Assembly (NCBI GenBank): GCA_034189695.1
Contig: JAXHUA010000102.1
Coordinates: forward strand, 1-25,850
Length of the DNA: 25,850 nt
Reading direction: 5' to 3'
Source of the DNA: JAXHUA01 sp034189695
GTDB taxonomy: Bacteria > Chloroflexota > Dehalococcoidia > E44-bin15
Every line of letters begins with the position of its first letter. Position 1 is the stretch's first letter. A program made the translations under genes and the position numbers. Below, one piece after another: positions 7,581-15,906 of the stretch. Under the pieces are notes generated by a model, which was not told the DNA's origin, did not search any database, and saw only the letters and a program-made list of their open reading frames with translations.

Positions 7581-9409
7581 AGATAGTCCTTGACCCGCTC
7601 GGCCAGCGAAGCGGTCATCCCAACCACAGCCGCCACCTGGTCTGTGGGCGCGTCCTTGATCGCTCCAACGGAGCCGAAAGCCTTGAGAAGCGCTCGCTTC
7701 CGCTTGGGCCCGATGCCGGGCACATTGTCCAGGGCTGAGGCCATCGCCCTGGTGCGGCGCACCCTCTGGTGGTAGCCCAGCGCAAAGCGGTGCGCCTCAT
7801 CCCGAATTCGCTGTACCAGGTAGAGAGCCGGCGACGTCCTCGGCAATACGATGGGGTGCGGCACGCCTGGCCGGAAGAGTTCCTCACGCTCCTTGGCCAG
7901 GGCGGCGAGTGGAATGGAGTCCACGCCTGTTTCGTTGAGAGCGGCCTGGGCCGAGGAAAGGTGTCCCCGGCCCCCATCGATGAGCACCAGGTCAGGCAGT
8001 CTCCGCCAGGAGCCGTTCTCCCCTGGCGCGTCCTTGGCGGCTGCCCTCTTGAACCGTCGCCTCAATACCTCCTGCATCATGGCGTAGTCGTCGGCGCCCT
8101 CCACCGCTCTTATGCGGAATCGCCGGTACTCAGAAGGCTTGGGCTGGCCGTCCTGAAACACGACCATGCTGCCCACCGCCGACGTCCCCTGGATGTCGGA
8201 TATGTCGTAGCACTCCACCCGCTCAGGGATGCGTGGCAGGCCCAGTTCGCGTTGCAGTCCCTCCTGGGCTGCGGCAATGGTGTCCGGCTCGGCGAACCAC
8301 CTGACCACGAGCTGCTCAAGGCCCTGCCGGGCATTCTCCGCTACCAGTTCTGTGAGCTTTCTCTTCTCACCACGCTTTGGCACCGACAGGGCGACTCTGC
8401 CGCCTCGTTTCCTCTCAAGGCGGGTCTTGATGGCGGTGTGGTCTTCGGGGAGGTGCTGGAGGAGTATCGAAGGCGGGACGTAGGCCGCGGAGTCGTAGAA
8501 CTGGTTGAGGAAGCTGCGCATTATGTGGCCTGGCTCCTCGTCCTGCGTGCCCTGAAGGATGAAATGGTCCCTCTCGATAAGCTTGCCCTTCCGTATGAAG
8601 AATACCTCGACGTAAGCGTGGTCCCTGTTCTGGGCAATGGCGATGACGTCCTGGTCTCCTCTCGCCGCGGACGATATCTTCTGCCGCTCGGTCACCATGC
8701 GGACAGCGGCGATCTGATCGCGAAGAACAGCGGCCCTCTCGAACTCCAACCGGGCCGATGCGTTTCGCATCTTGTGCTCCAGTTCTCTGAGGACCGCCTC
8801 CTGCCTGCCTTCGAGAAACATAACCACCTGTCTGATGATGTCCCGGTAGTCTTCCCTGGAAATGGCGCCGATACACGGACCGGCACATCGATGTATGTCA
8901 TACTCGAGGCAGGGTCTGCGGTCCGTGCCGGTGATCTCTCTGCGGCAGGAGCGGAAGGGGAACAGCTTGTTGAGGAGTTCGAGCGTCGTCCTGACCGAGC
9001 CTGCGCTGGCGAAGGGGCCGAAGTAGCGGCCGCCGTCCTGGTCGACCCGCCTGGTGACGAACACCCTGGGCCAGTCTTCGTTGAGGGTGATTTTCAGGTA
9101 AGGGTAGGTCTTGTCGTCCTTGAGGCGTACGTTGTAGCGGGGACGGTGTTTCTTGATCAGATTGCATTCGAGGATGAGCGCCTCCTGCTCCGAATCCGTG
9201 ACAAGAAACTCGAAGTCGGCGACGCGCGCCATCATCTTCTGCTGCTTCGCCGGAAGACCGGATGTGGAGGCGAAATACGTTCTCAGACGATTGTGGAGGC
9301 TGGTCGCCTTCCCAACGTAGAGGACGTTTCTGGAGGCATCACGAAAGAGGTAGACGCCAGGCTTGCGAGGCAATGCCTTCAGTTGCTTCTCAAACCGCCT
9401 GGCCTCCAT
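7577..9409 (-). CDS. uvrC: excinuclease ABC subunit C
   Basis: UvrC makes both incisions around a lesion bound by UvrB in nucleotide excision repair. The 610-residue product has the full architecture: GIY-YIG nuclease at the N-terminus (PGVYLFRDASRNVLYVGKA, residues 17-35), a cysteine cluster at about 150-175, the UVR domain that binds UvrB (ARLEFERAAVLRDQIAAV, about 210-230), the RNase H-like endonuclease domain (ECYDISDIQGTSAVGSMVVF and DLVLIDGGRGHLSSA) and a C-terminal helix-hairpin-helix pair (VPGIGPKRKRALLKAFGS). ATG at 9409 follows GGGGGAAG. It lies 11 nt after a small membrane-protein gene and overlaps the next methyltransferase gene by 4 nt. A very long antisense open frame covers it but has no protein-like features. 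Confidence 0.97.
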   Translation of the reverse strand: MEARRFEKQLKALPRKPGVYLFRDASRNVLYVGKATSLHNRLRTYFASTSGLPAKQQKMMARVADFEFLVTDSEQEALILECNLIKKHRPRYNVRLKDDKTYPYLKITLNEDWPRVFVTRRVDQDGGRYFGPFASAGSVRTTLELLNKLFPFRSCRREITGTDRRPCLEYDIHRCAGPCIGAISREDYRDIIRQVVMFLEGRQEAVLRELEHKMRNASARLEFERAAVLRDQIAAVRMVTERQKISSAARGDQDVIAIAQNRDHAYVEVFFIRKGKLIERDHFILQGTQDEEPGHIMRSFLNQFYDSAAYVPPSILLQHLPEDHTAIKTRLERKRGGRVALSVPKRGEKRKLTELVAENARQGLEQLVVRWFAEPDTIAAAQEGLQRELGLPRIPERVECYDISDIQGTSAVGSMVVFQDGQPKPSEYRRFRIRAVEGADDYAMMQEVLRRRFKRAAAKDAPGENGSWRRLPDLVLIDGGRGHLSSAQAALNETGVDSIPLAALAKEREELFRPGVPHPIVLPRTSPALYLVQRIRDEAHRFALGYHQRVRRTRAMASALDNVPGIGPKRKRALLKAFGSVGAIKDAPTDQVAAVVGMTASLAERVKDYL

Positions 9410-9420
9410 GGCTTCCCCCG

Positions 9421-9708
9421 CTACAGCACGAAAGCGAGCACGATAAGAACAACGAAGACGGAGCCAGCGATGATCCCTATCTTCCGCAGGTCGCTAGTGA
9501 TCGAGCCATGGGTGGGAATGGGAACCTGCTGGCTCGCCCCGGCGACCGGACGCGTCTCCGGTTCCTCAGTGACGACATCGGCCGGCGCAGGCGCGGGCGG
9601 CGCAACCGGAGCCCTCTGCGGAGGTGCCTGTGCTCTCTTCTTGCGCTTGCGCTGCTTGCTTCCTGACGCCTGCTTAGAGCCGGTGCGGCGTGATTTCTTC
9701 TGTGGCAT
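9421..9708 (-). CDS. small basic protein with C-terminal membrane anchor
   Basis: A 95-residue protein of unknown family. The first 26 residues are extremely basic (KKSRR, KQRKRKKR). A Pro/Ala-rich linker (27-60) follows, then a short soluble segment, and a single hydrophobic helix (about 77-95, GIIAGSVFVVLIVLAFVL) ends the protein. That layout suggests a tail-anchored protein with a cytoplasmic, nucleic acid- or ribosome-binding tail. It is the first gene of the uvrC run, 11 nt from uvrC. Low-complexity composition means the function cannot be inferred. It is probably a real gene because of its spacing, its TM helix and the lack of any competing frame. Confidence 0.7.
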   Translation of the reverse strand: MPQKKSRRTGSKQASGSKQRKRKKRAQAPPQRAPVAPPAPAPADVVTEEPETRPVAGASQQVPIPTHGSITSDLRKIGIIAGSVFVVLIVLAFVL

Positions 9709-9829
9709 GTCTACTCCAGTTCAGTGGCCTAACTGGCGTTCGCTGAGAATACTACCATCTTAAGGGGCTGGGTGGAAGCCCGCCCAATATGAATGCTGGC
9801 CTCCTGTGGGAAGCCGCTCACAGAGAGCT

Positions 9830-10741
9830 TCACTCTGTCGCTCGCGGGTGGGCCTTCTCATAGGCCTGATGGACATGCTCACTGGTGAGATGGGTGTATA
9901 CCTGGGTGGAGGAGATATTGGCATGTCCGAGGAGTTCCTGAACGGCTCTCAAGTCGGCACCGCCTCTCAGCATGTGCGTGGCGAAACTGTGACGGAGCGT
10001 GTGAGGTGTCACAGCCGCAGTGATGCCTGAGGCCTTCACATACGCCTTGAGAATCAGCCAGAAACCCTGCCTGGTGAGTCGCTCGCCGCGACGGTTGAGG
10101 AAGAGGGCCTTCTCATCTGTGTCGCGCAGCAAGGCTGGCCTTGCCTTGGCCAGATAGACTTCAAGCGCTCCAATTGCCTTGTCATGAATGGGGATGACCC
10201 TCTCCTTTGAACCCTTTCCAAAGCAGCGCACGAAGCCGGCCGAGAGGTCCAGGTCCGCGACGTTCATGGACACCAGCTCCGATACCCGCATGCCGCAGGC
10301 GTACATCAACTCCAGCATGGCGCTGTCCCGCATGGCCTCGACTGAAGAGGACTTGGCGGGCTCGTTCAACAGTGCTTCGAGGTCGCGCACGGAGAGGGCT
10401 TTGGGAAGCGACTTGCCGACCCTCGGCGAACTCAGGTTCTCGGTGGGATCGGCCTTGAGTATTCCCTCAGAGACGAGGAAATCGAAGAAGGACTTCATTG
10501 CGGCGACTTTGCGTGCCACGGTCGCCGAAGCGTACCCTCTCTCCTTAAGGTCCAGGATGTAGCCGATCAGCAGGTTGCGGTCGACAGAGGACCACGCCGC
10601 GCTGTAGCCCTTGGCCACTGCCTGCTCTTCGATATAGCTGGCGAGTTGAGAAAGGTCATTTCGGTAGGCCTCGACAGTGTTCGACGAGAAGCCCTTCTGC
10701 GTAGCAAGGTGATTCAGGAAGCTCTCGCGTTCCTTTCTCAT
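9830..10741 (-). CDS. tyrosine recombinase XerC/XerD
   Basis: Site-specific recombinase of the chromosome-dimer-resolution type (303 aa). The N-terminal SAM-like core-binding domain (1-100) is followed by the catalytic domain with the complete set of residues: R152 (ACGMRVSEL), K176 (FGKGSKER), H247 and R250 (HTLRHSFATHML), H273 (LGHANISSTQ) and nucleophile Y282 (VYTHL). The ATG at 10741 is preceded by AAGGAG six bases away. An upstream in-frame ATG would add 28 residues that are not family-like. The length and the absence of neighbouring excisionase, phage or transposon genes favour a housekeeping Xer protein over an integrase. Whether it is XerC, XerD or a single XerA-like enzyme cannot be decided here. 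Confidence 0.92.
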   Translation of the reverse strand: MRKERESFLNHLATQKGFSSNTVEAYRNDLSQLASYIEEQAVAKGYSAAWSSVDRNLLIGYILDLKERGYASATVARKVAAMKSFFDFLVSEGILKADPTENLSSPRVGKSLPKALSVRDLEALLNEPAKSSSVEAMRDSAMLELMYACGMRVSELVSMNVADLDLSAGFVRCFGKGSKERVIPIHDKAIGALEVYLAKARPALLRDTDEKALFLNRRGERLTRQGFWLILKAYVKASGITAAVTPHTLRHSFATHMLRGGADLRAVQELLGHANISSTQVYTHLTSEHVHQAYEKAHPRATE

Positions 10742-10767
10742 CAACGACTCCTTAGCTGCGGTACGAC

Positions 10768-10773
10768 ATTTTA
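10768..10773 (-). promoter_or_regulatory. possible -10 element of xerC/D
   Basis: TAAAAT on the minus strand, 26 bp upstream of the ATG in the 136-nt gap after recJ. No good -35 is present at 16-18 nt, so an independent promoter is only tentative. Confidence 0.3.
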
Positions 10774-10877
10774 ACATAATCTCCGAGGAATTGCACCAGA
10801 AGCTGAAACGGGAGACGGTTGTCAACCGCAGGTGTAGTGAGCGACGAGGCTACGAGGGCGCGGAGAGCGTGGCAGGC

Positions 10878-12575
10878 TCAGGAAACAGCGGCGAAGTCAA
10901 GAACGTTGAGATGAAGTATCTCGTCGCCTCTCCACTGGTCAACCTCCAGGTTGTAGACGATATCGAGGCGAGACGTGACCTCACCAGCCAGGCTGCCCAT
11001 TCTGAATCCGATCCCGTCCCAGACGGCGTTGCCGTCTTTGAACTTGAACTTGAGATGTCTGCCATTGACGCCCACATTGCGCCGGTGTTTCACGGCAACG
11101 TTGCGGGTGATGAATGTGGGGTACGGATTGGCTGACCCGAAGGGGGCGAGCTTCTGCAACATGCCGAAAGTATCGCCGTTGAGGCAGGAGAGCGGAACAT
11201 CGGCGTCGATTGCGATCGTGCGTCGAAGGTCGAGGGAGGATAGCTGGCTTTCGGCGATAGCCAGCAGGCGCTCCTCAAACTCCGGCAGCCTCTCGGTCGC
11301 CACGGTGCACCCCGCGGCCATAGGGTGTCCGCCGTAGCGGTGAAGGATGTCAGTGCAATCGGTAAACGCCGCGACGACATCGAACTCAGGTATGCTGCGG
11401 GCGCTGGCTCGGCTCCACTTGGAGCCCTTCTCATAAACGACGACCGGGCGGTGCCACGCATCGGCCAGTCTGCCGGCGACCACGCCAAGGACGCCGCTGT
11501 GGAAGTCGTCGTCACCGACTACCAGAAGCAGCGAATCGGTACCCTTGGCTTCAAGCTTCCGTCGCGCCTTCTCCAGGACTGCTTCGGTGATCTTCTGCCG
11601 CTCGGCGTTTCTGCTTTCCAGAATAGCAGCCAGCCTTTGTGCCTCATCTGGGGATTCGGTGAGCAGGATCTCATAGCCCACCAGGGCATGTTCCACCCTC
11701 CCAGCCGCGTTGAGGCGCGGCCCGAGCGTCCACGAGATGGCTTCAGTGTCGACACTGGCCAATGGTATGCCAGCGCATCTGGCCATTTCCTGGAGTCCCA
11801 GCCGGCTGGAGTCGCGCAGGACATCAAGGCCATGCTTCACCAGATAGCGGTTGTCGCCGAGGAGTGGCTCCATGTCGGCCACGGTACCCAGTGCGGCGAG
11901 GTCGAGAAAGTCGTGCATGTCGCTGTTGTGGCCCAGAGAGATGAACAGCGCCTCGAGTAGCTTGAAGGCGACGCCGACCCCGGCGAGCCTTGGGAAAGGG
12001 TAGCGCGAGTCGGCCCTCTTGGGATCGACCACTGCCGCTGCCGGTGGCAGATGGGGTGGCACAGTGTGGTGATCGGTGACGATTACATCGACTCCCATGG
12101 ACCGGGCGGCCTCCACCTCGGGGGCGTTGCTGATGCCACAGTCCACGGTGATGACCAGGCTGACCCCCTGGCTGGACAGTCTCTTGAGTGCGGAATTGTT
12201 CAGGCCGTAGCCTTCCTCCACGCGATGAGGGATGTAGGGTGTGGCTGTAGCGCCGAGACGCGATAGGCCCTGAACGAGGACTGCCGTTGCGGTCATGCCA
12301 TCGGCATCGAAATCGCCGTACACAGCCACATGCTCGCCACTGAGGAGGGCCTGCTGCAACCTTGTCACCGCTTTGTCTATATCGGGAAGCAAGAACGGGT
12401 CGTTGAGGAGACGGTCATCTACCTTGAGGAAGGGGTCAACCTGGGCTGGGTCACTGACGCCGCGATTCTGGAGGAGTTGGGTGAAAAAGGGTGGGACACT
12501 GATGCCAGCGAGGTGTCCGCCCACAGCCGGTGGTGGCATCAGCCACCGGCAATGGCCTAGCTTGTCATTAGTCAC
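10878..12575 (-). CDS. recJ: single-stranded-DNA-specific exonuclease RecJ
   Basis: RecJ degrades single-stranded DNA 5' to 3' in recombination and repair. The chosen GTG start (12575) gives 565 residues, follows GGAGG by 4 nt and overlaps the fabF stop by 8 nt, so translation is probably coupled. A longer frame from 12665 would lie inside fabF and is not family-like. DHH-phosphoesterase motifs are YGDFDADG (about 86-93), DCGIS (145-149) and TDHH (167-170). The central DLAALGTVADMEPL and GPRLNAAGR motifs follow, then the DHHA1 signature GGHPMAAGCTV and a C-terminal OB-fold-like segment with NGRHLKFKF. The length is typical of short RecJ forms. Its pairing with fabF has no obvious functional logic. 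Confidence 0.95.
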   Translation of the reverse strand: MTNDKLGHCRWLMPPPAVGGHLAGISVPPFFTQLLQNRGVSDPAQVDPFLKVDDRLLNDPFLLPDIDKAVTRLQQALLSGEHVAVYGDFDADGMTATAVLVQGLSRLGATATPYIPHRVEEGYGLNNSALKRLSSQGVSLVITVDCGISNAPEVEAARSMGVDVIVTDHHTVPPHLPPAAAVVDPKRADSRYPFPRLAGVGVAFKLLEALFISLGHNSDMHDFLDLAALGTVADMEPLLGDNRYLVKHGLDVLRDSSRLGLQEMARCAGIPLASVDTEAISWTLGPRLNAAGRVEHALVGYEILLTESPDEAQRLAAILESRNAERQKITEAVLEKARRKLEAKGTDSLLLVVGDDDFHSGVLGVVAGRLADAWHRPVVVYEKGSKWSRASARSIPEFDVVAAFTDCTDILHRYGGHPMAAGCTVATERLPEFEERLLAIAESQLSSLDLRRTIAIDADVPLSCLNGDTFGMLQKLAPFGSANPYPTFITRNVAVKHRRNVGVNGRHLKFKFKDGNAVWDGIGFRMGSLAGEVTSRLDIVYNLEVDQWRGDEILHLNVLDFAAVS

Positions 12576-13812
12576 TATACCTCCGAAAGACGAGAGTGGA
12601 GTTGTGCCCAACAAAGCCAAAGGAGTTGGAGACAGCGACATCCACCTTTGCCTTGCGGGCAACATTGGGTACGTAGTCGAGGTCGCAATCGGGGTCCGGG
12701 AAGGTCAGGTTCGTAGTTGGTGGTACGATACCGTTCTGGATGGCGAGGACACAGATGGCCGCCTCGGTGGAACCGGCGGCGCCAAGCAGGTGGCCCATCA
12801 TGGACTTGGTGGAGCTGACCGGGATCCGGTATGCGTGCTCCCCGAAAACGGTCTTGATCGCTGCGGTCTCGTTCACATCGTTCAATGGGGTCGAGGTGCC
12901 GTGTGCATTGATGTAGTCTACCTCTTCCGGCTGAAGCCCGGCCTTCCGCAGCGCCATCTTCATTGCGCGTGCGCCCCCTTCGCCATGCTCCGCTGGTTGA
13001 GTGACATGGAATGCGTCGGCGGAGGCGCCGTACCCCACGATCTCGGCCAGAATGGGGGCGCCTCGCCTGCTGGCGAAAGTGAGGCCTTCCAGGATAAGCA
13101 CGGCGGCACCTTCACCCACGACGAACCCATCCCGCTGGGCATCGAAGGGGCGGGATGCTAGCTGCGGCTCGTCGTTTCGAACAGAGATGGCGCGCGCGGC
13201 ATTGAAAGCGGCAATTGTAAGGGGTATCACCTGGGACTCGGTACCTCCGGCGAGCATCGCCAGGGCGTCGCCGCGCCTTATGGTCTCGTAGGCCTCGCCG
13301 ATGGCGTCGGAGCCGCTGGCGCAGGCCGATGTTGTGCAGAAATTGGGGCCCTTCGCTCTCAGCGTTATGGACACCTGACCGGCTGCTGCGTCGGCGATCA
13401 TCATGGGAATGAGGAAGGGACTGACCCTGTCCGGTCCCTTCTCGGTCAGTATCTGTTGCTGGATGACGAGAGCACCCAGACCACCGAAGCCAGCCCCCAT
13501 TATTACGCCGATGTCCTCCGCGTTTGTGCCGTCGATGTTCAGGCGAGCGTTCTCGACGGCCTGGAGCGAGGCCGCTACTGCGAACTGCGTGAAGCGGTCG
13601 GTTCGTCGCACCTCCTTGCGGTCAATGTAGTCGGTGGGATCGAAGCCCTTCACCTCAGCGGCGATCTTGGTGGCGAACCCGGTGGTGTCGAAGGATGTGA
13701 TGTGGTCCACGCCGGACTTGCCGGCGACAGTGGCGTCCCACAGTGAAGGCACGTCCAGGCCCATCGGGTTAATCACGCCGATGCCTGTGACTACTACTCT
13801 GTTGTTGGTCAT
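12568..13812 (-). CDS. fabF: beta-ketoacyl-ACP synthase II
   Basis: Condensing enzyme that elongates acyl-ACP with malonyl-ACP in type II fatty-acid synthesis. From the ATG at 13812 (MTNNRVVVTGIGVINPMG) the protein is 414 residues, the standard FabF size. The Cys-His-His triad is complete: C164 in TTSACASGSDAI, H304 in INAHGTSTPLND and H341 in SSTKSMMGHLLGAAGS. The upstream extension to 13896 is not family-like and covers the promoter. GGAAGGA precedes the chosen start. No acpP, fabD or fabG is adjacent, so it is a stand-alone copy upstream of recJ. A polyketide-type role is possible but nothing here supports it. Confidence 0.95.
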   Translation of the reverse strand: MTNNRVVVTGIGVINPMGLDVPSLWDATVAGKSGVDHITSFDTTGFATKIAAEVKGFDPTDYIDRKEVRRTDRFTQFAVAASLQAVENARLNIDGTNAEDIGVIMGAGFGGLGALVIQQQILTEKGPDRVSPFLIPMMIADAAAGQVSITLRAKGPNFCTTSACASGSDAIGEAYETIRRGDALAMLAGGTESQVIPLTIAAFNAARAISVRNDEPQLASRPFDAQRDGFVVGEGAAVLILEGLTFASRRGAPILAEIVGYGASADAFHVTQPAEHGEGGARAMKMALRKAGLQPEEVDYINAHGTSTPLNDVNETAAIKTVFGEHAYRIPVSSTKSMMGHLLGAAGSTEAAICVLAIQNGIVPPTTNLTFPDPDCDLDYVPNVARKAKVDVAVSNSFGFVGHNSTLVFRRYSD

Positions 13813-13866
13813 AGACTGGTGTCCTTCCGCATCCGAAGCATCGCTACCGCCAGGGTGATTAGCAGG

Positions 13867-13896
13867 AGTATAATGCAGCGCTCGGGGCAAAATCAA
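13867..13896 (-). promoter_or_regulatory. candidate sigma-70 promoter of fabF-recJ
   Basis: TTGATT (13891-13896), an 18-nt spacer and TATACT (13867-13872) on the minus strand, about 55 bp upstream of the fabF ATG. The position also shows that the longer fabF frame is not the real one. Confidence 0.55.
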
Positions 13897-13977
13897 CAGT
13901 GTTTGAGGTCAAAAAGGGGCCGCCGCTCGCTCACGACGCTGGGGTAAGAGAAGATGGCTGCCTTCTCGGAGAGACAC

Positions 13978-14020
13978 GTCCTGACAGGAGCGGGCTGAAG
14001 TCGTCAAGCTTCGTCAGGAC
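13978..14020 (-). repeat. inverted repeat at the 3' end of the fkbM-like gene
   Basis: Perfect 8-bp arms GTCCTGAC (13978-13985) and GTCAGGAC (14013-14020) enclose a smaller GAAG/CTTC stem and straddle the stop codon. There is no U-tract, so it may be an mRNA 3'-end hairpin or factor-dependent stop rather than a classic terminator. Confidence 0.35.
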
Positions 14021-14823
14021 CGATTCTTGCTGTAGAGCACGTCGAGGCCGCCGGTGCGCTGCTTCGAGAAGCCAGCCAGGCGTCCATCTATCTCGGACTC
14101 GGTGGTGGGGGCCACTTCAACCAGCACTCTGAGGTTGGGGCTGTTCTCAATCGTCCGTCTCATGCCGGTCAAGACCTCTGGTTCTGCCCCTTCAACATCG
14201 ATCTTGACCCAGTCCGCGCTCTCTATTCCGCATTCCATGAGGAGCGAGTCAACAGTCCTCGTTTTGACCCTGACCGCAGTCTCGCTCCACGCCTTCAAGG
14301 TGTAGGCGCTGTCCCACCGGCCGAATAGCCTCATCGTTTTGCCGTTCTCACTGTACGCTGCGAGGTTCAGCGGTGTGACGTTCTGAAGGTCGTTGAGACT
14401 CAGGTTATGGAGCAGCGCCTGGAAGTTGTCGGGATGCGCCTCTATGGCCACTACCTTACCCTGTTCCCCCACCTGCCTCGCGGCGACCACGGTGTACTTG
14501 CCGACGTGGGCTCCGACGTCGACCACCACGTCGCCTGCCCGTGGCCTGAAGTAGCGCCATATCTCGGGGCTGCTCAATGGGTTGAGCAAAAGGACGTCTG
14601 CCTTGCCCTTTCTGGCCAGGAACCTGGCGCCCATGAAGTCTATCACGAGGTCTTTCGGCATCAGACTGGTGAACATGATGCGGGCTGACCGTCCGACCGG
14701 TCTTCTTCCGAAGAGAGAAGCCAGGGGGGCAAGAATCGCCACGGCGAGGCAGAGGAGGACATAGACACCTGCATCGAGAGGTCGATGGCTGGGCGGCTTG
14801 AGTAGTCGGAAATATCCCATCAT
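14014..14823 (-). CDS. FkbM family methyltransferase
   Basis: A 269-residue SAM-dependent O-methyltransferase of the FkbM family, whose members methylate sugars, polyketides or peptides. Motifs are VVDVGAHVGKYTVVAAR (SAM motif I), VVAIEAHPDNFQALLHNL, KTRTVDSLL and VKIDVEGAEPEVLTGM, in the usual order. A hydrophobic helix at residues 18-40 followed by basic residues suggests membrane attachment, unusual for a small-molecule methyltransferase but common near surface glycan genes. It follows the potassium-channel gene by 48 nt on the same strand, making it the last gene of the Lon/channel run. The substrate is unknown. Confidence 0.87.
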   Translation of the reverse strand: MMGYFRLLKPPSHRPLDAGVYVLLCLAVAILAPLASLFGRRPVGRSARIMFTSLMPKDLVIDFMGARFLARKGKADVLLLNPLSSPEIWRYFRPRAGDVVVDVGAHVGKYTVVAARQVGEQGKVVAIEAHPDNFQALLHNLSLNDLQNVTPLNLAAYSENGKTMRLFGRWDSAYTLKAWSETAVRVKTRTVDSLLMECGIESADWVKIDVEGAEPEVLTGMRRTIENSPNLRVLVEVAPTTESEIDGRLAGFSKQRTGGLDVLYSKNRS

Positions 14824-14871
14824 CTGGCAAACGAGGCCGGGGCGGGCCGTGCGGCCTGCGATGTGTTCGAA

Positions 14872-15888
14872 TTACCCGGATTTGGGACCTGTCTTCTCAG
14901 GTGATGACCCCTCGAGCAGGCGCAGTTGCTCACGGGTGCCGATGACCACCAGCTCGTCGCCGGGCTCCAGGCGTGTTTCTGGAGATGGATTGGTGAGGAT
15001 ACTGCCTGCTCCCTCCCTGACGGCCAGAATGGCAGCTCCTCGCAGATGGCGCTGCCCTTCGTCGATAGTCGCGCCAGCGAGAGGTGAGTCGGCGTCGATC
15101 TTCACGTCTTCCAACACCAGCTCCCGGTCGTGGATCTGCATCGTCGTGTCGATGAAGTCGACCACCAGCGGGCGTGTGGCGGACACGGCCATACGGCGGC
15201 CGCCGACGTGGAGCGGGAATATGATGCGGTCAGCGCCGGCCCGCTTGAGTTTCGACTCCGTTTCAGCGTCTGTAGCACGAGCCACTATGAGGAGTCTGGG
15301 GTTCATACCCCTTGCCGAAAGAGTTATGTAGATGTTGTCGGCATCACCGCCCACGGCGGCGACGAGCGCCTTCGCTCTGTTGATGCCCGCCTGGTCAAGC
15401 ACGTCATCCTTGGTGGCGTCCCCCTGAAGACACAGGTAGCCGTCATAGGCCGCCTTGGCGAAGGCCTCAGGCCCCTGTTCAATGACAATGAACCCTGCGC
15501 CCTCGCGCTTGAAGGCATGCGCGACCTCCTGGCCAACGCGCCCGTAGCCGCACAGAATAATGTGCCCGCTCAGTTTCGACAGCTTCCCCTTCATTCGATT
15601 CCTCCCAAAGACACCCGAGAGATAGCCCTCGGCCAGGTACTGCACTATCGCGGTGACGGTGTAGAACATGACCCCGACGCCACCAACGATGAGGAAGATG
15701 CTGAAGAGCCGTCCGCCGGTCGACAGACCGTGTACCTCGCCGTAGCCGACGGTGCTTATGGTGATGATGGTCATGTAGAGCGCATCGATGAATGACCAGT
15801 CTTCCAGAAACATGTAGCCGATTACGCCCACTATGATCACGAGGATCAGGACGTACACTACCTGCAACAGTCGCCGCAGTAGGCTCAT
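14872..15888 (-). CDS. two-TM potassium channel with RCK (TrkA-N/TrkA-C) domains
   Basis: A 338-residue MthK/Kch-like channel subunit. TM1 (about 8-27), a pore helix and the selectivity filter TVGYGE (46-51), then TM2 (about 61-86) are followed by a TrkA-N/RCK domain with the nucleotide-binding GYGRVG (114-119), the acidic strand-end IVIEQG and QGDATKDDVL, and a TrkA-C domain (about 245-328, RLEPGDELVVIGT). Such channels are tetrameric and gated by ligands bound to the RCK ring. It starts 18 nt after the Lon-like gene. Potassium channels beside Lon-like proteases may reflect stress or quality-control coupling, but that is inference. Confidence 0.93.
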   Translation of the reverse strand: MSLLRRLLQVVYVLILVIIVGVIGYMFLEDWSFIDALYMTIITISTVGYGEVHGLSTGGRLFSIFLIVGGVGVMFYTVTAIVQYLAEGYLSGVFGRNRMKGKLSKLSGHIILCGYGRVGQEVAHAFKREGAGFIVIEQGPEAFAKAAYDGYLCLQGDATKDDVLDQAGINRAKALVAAVGGDADNIYITLSARGMNPRLLIVARATDAETESKLKRAGADRIIFPLHVGGRRMAVSATRPLVVDFIDTTMQIHDRELVLEDVKIDADSPLAGATIDEGQRHLRGAAILAVREGAGSILTNPSPETRLEPGDELVVIGTREQLRLLEGSSPEKTGPKSG

Positions 15889-15906
15889 TGTGACGCCGTC
15901 CGTGCG

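Noticed and set aside
7769..9763. 664-codon open frame on the plus strand opposite uvrC
   Set aside because: It lies antisense to a clear uvrC, has no domain pattern or ribosome site, and is explained by GC-rich codon bias of the real gene.
9830..10741. Phage or integrative-element integrase
   Set aside because: Length and sequence fit housekeeping Xer proteins, and no attachment repeats or mobile genes are nearby.
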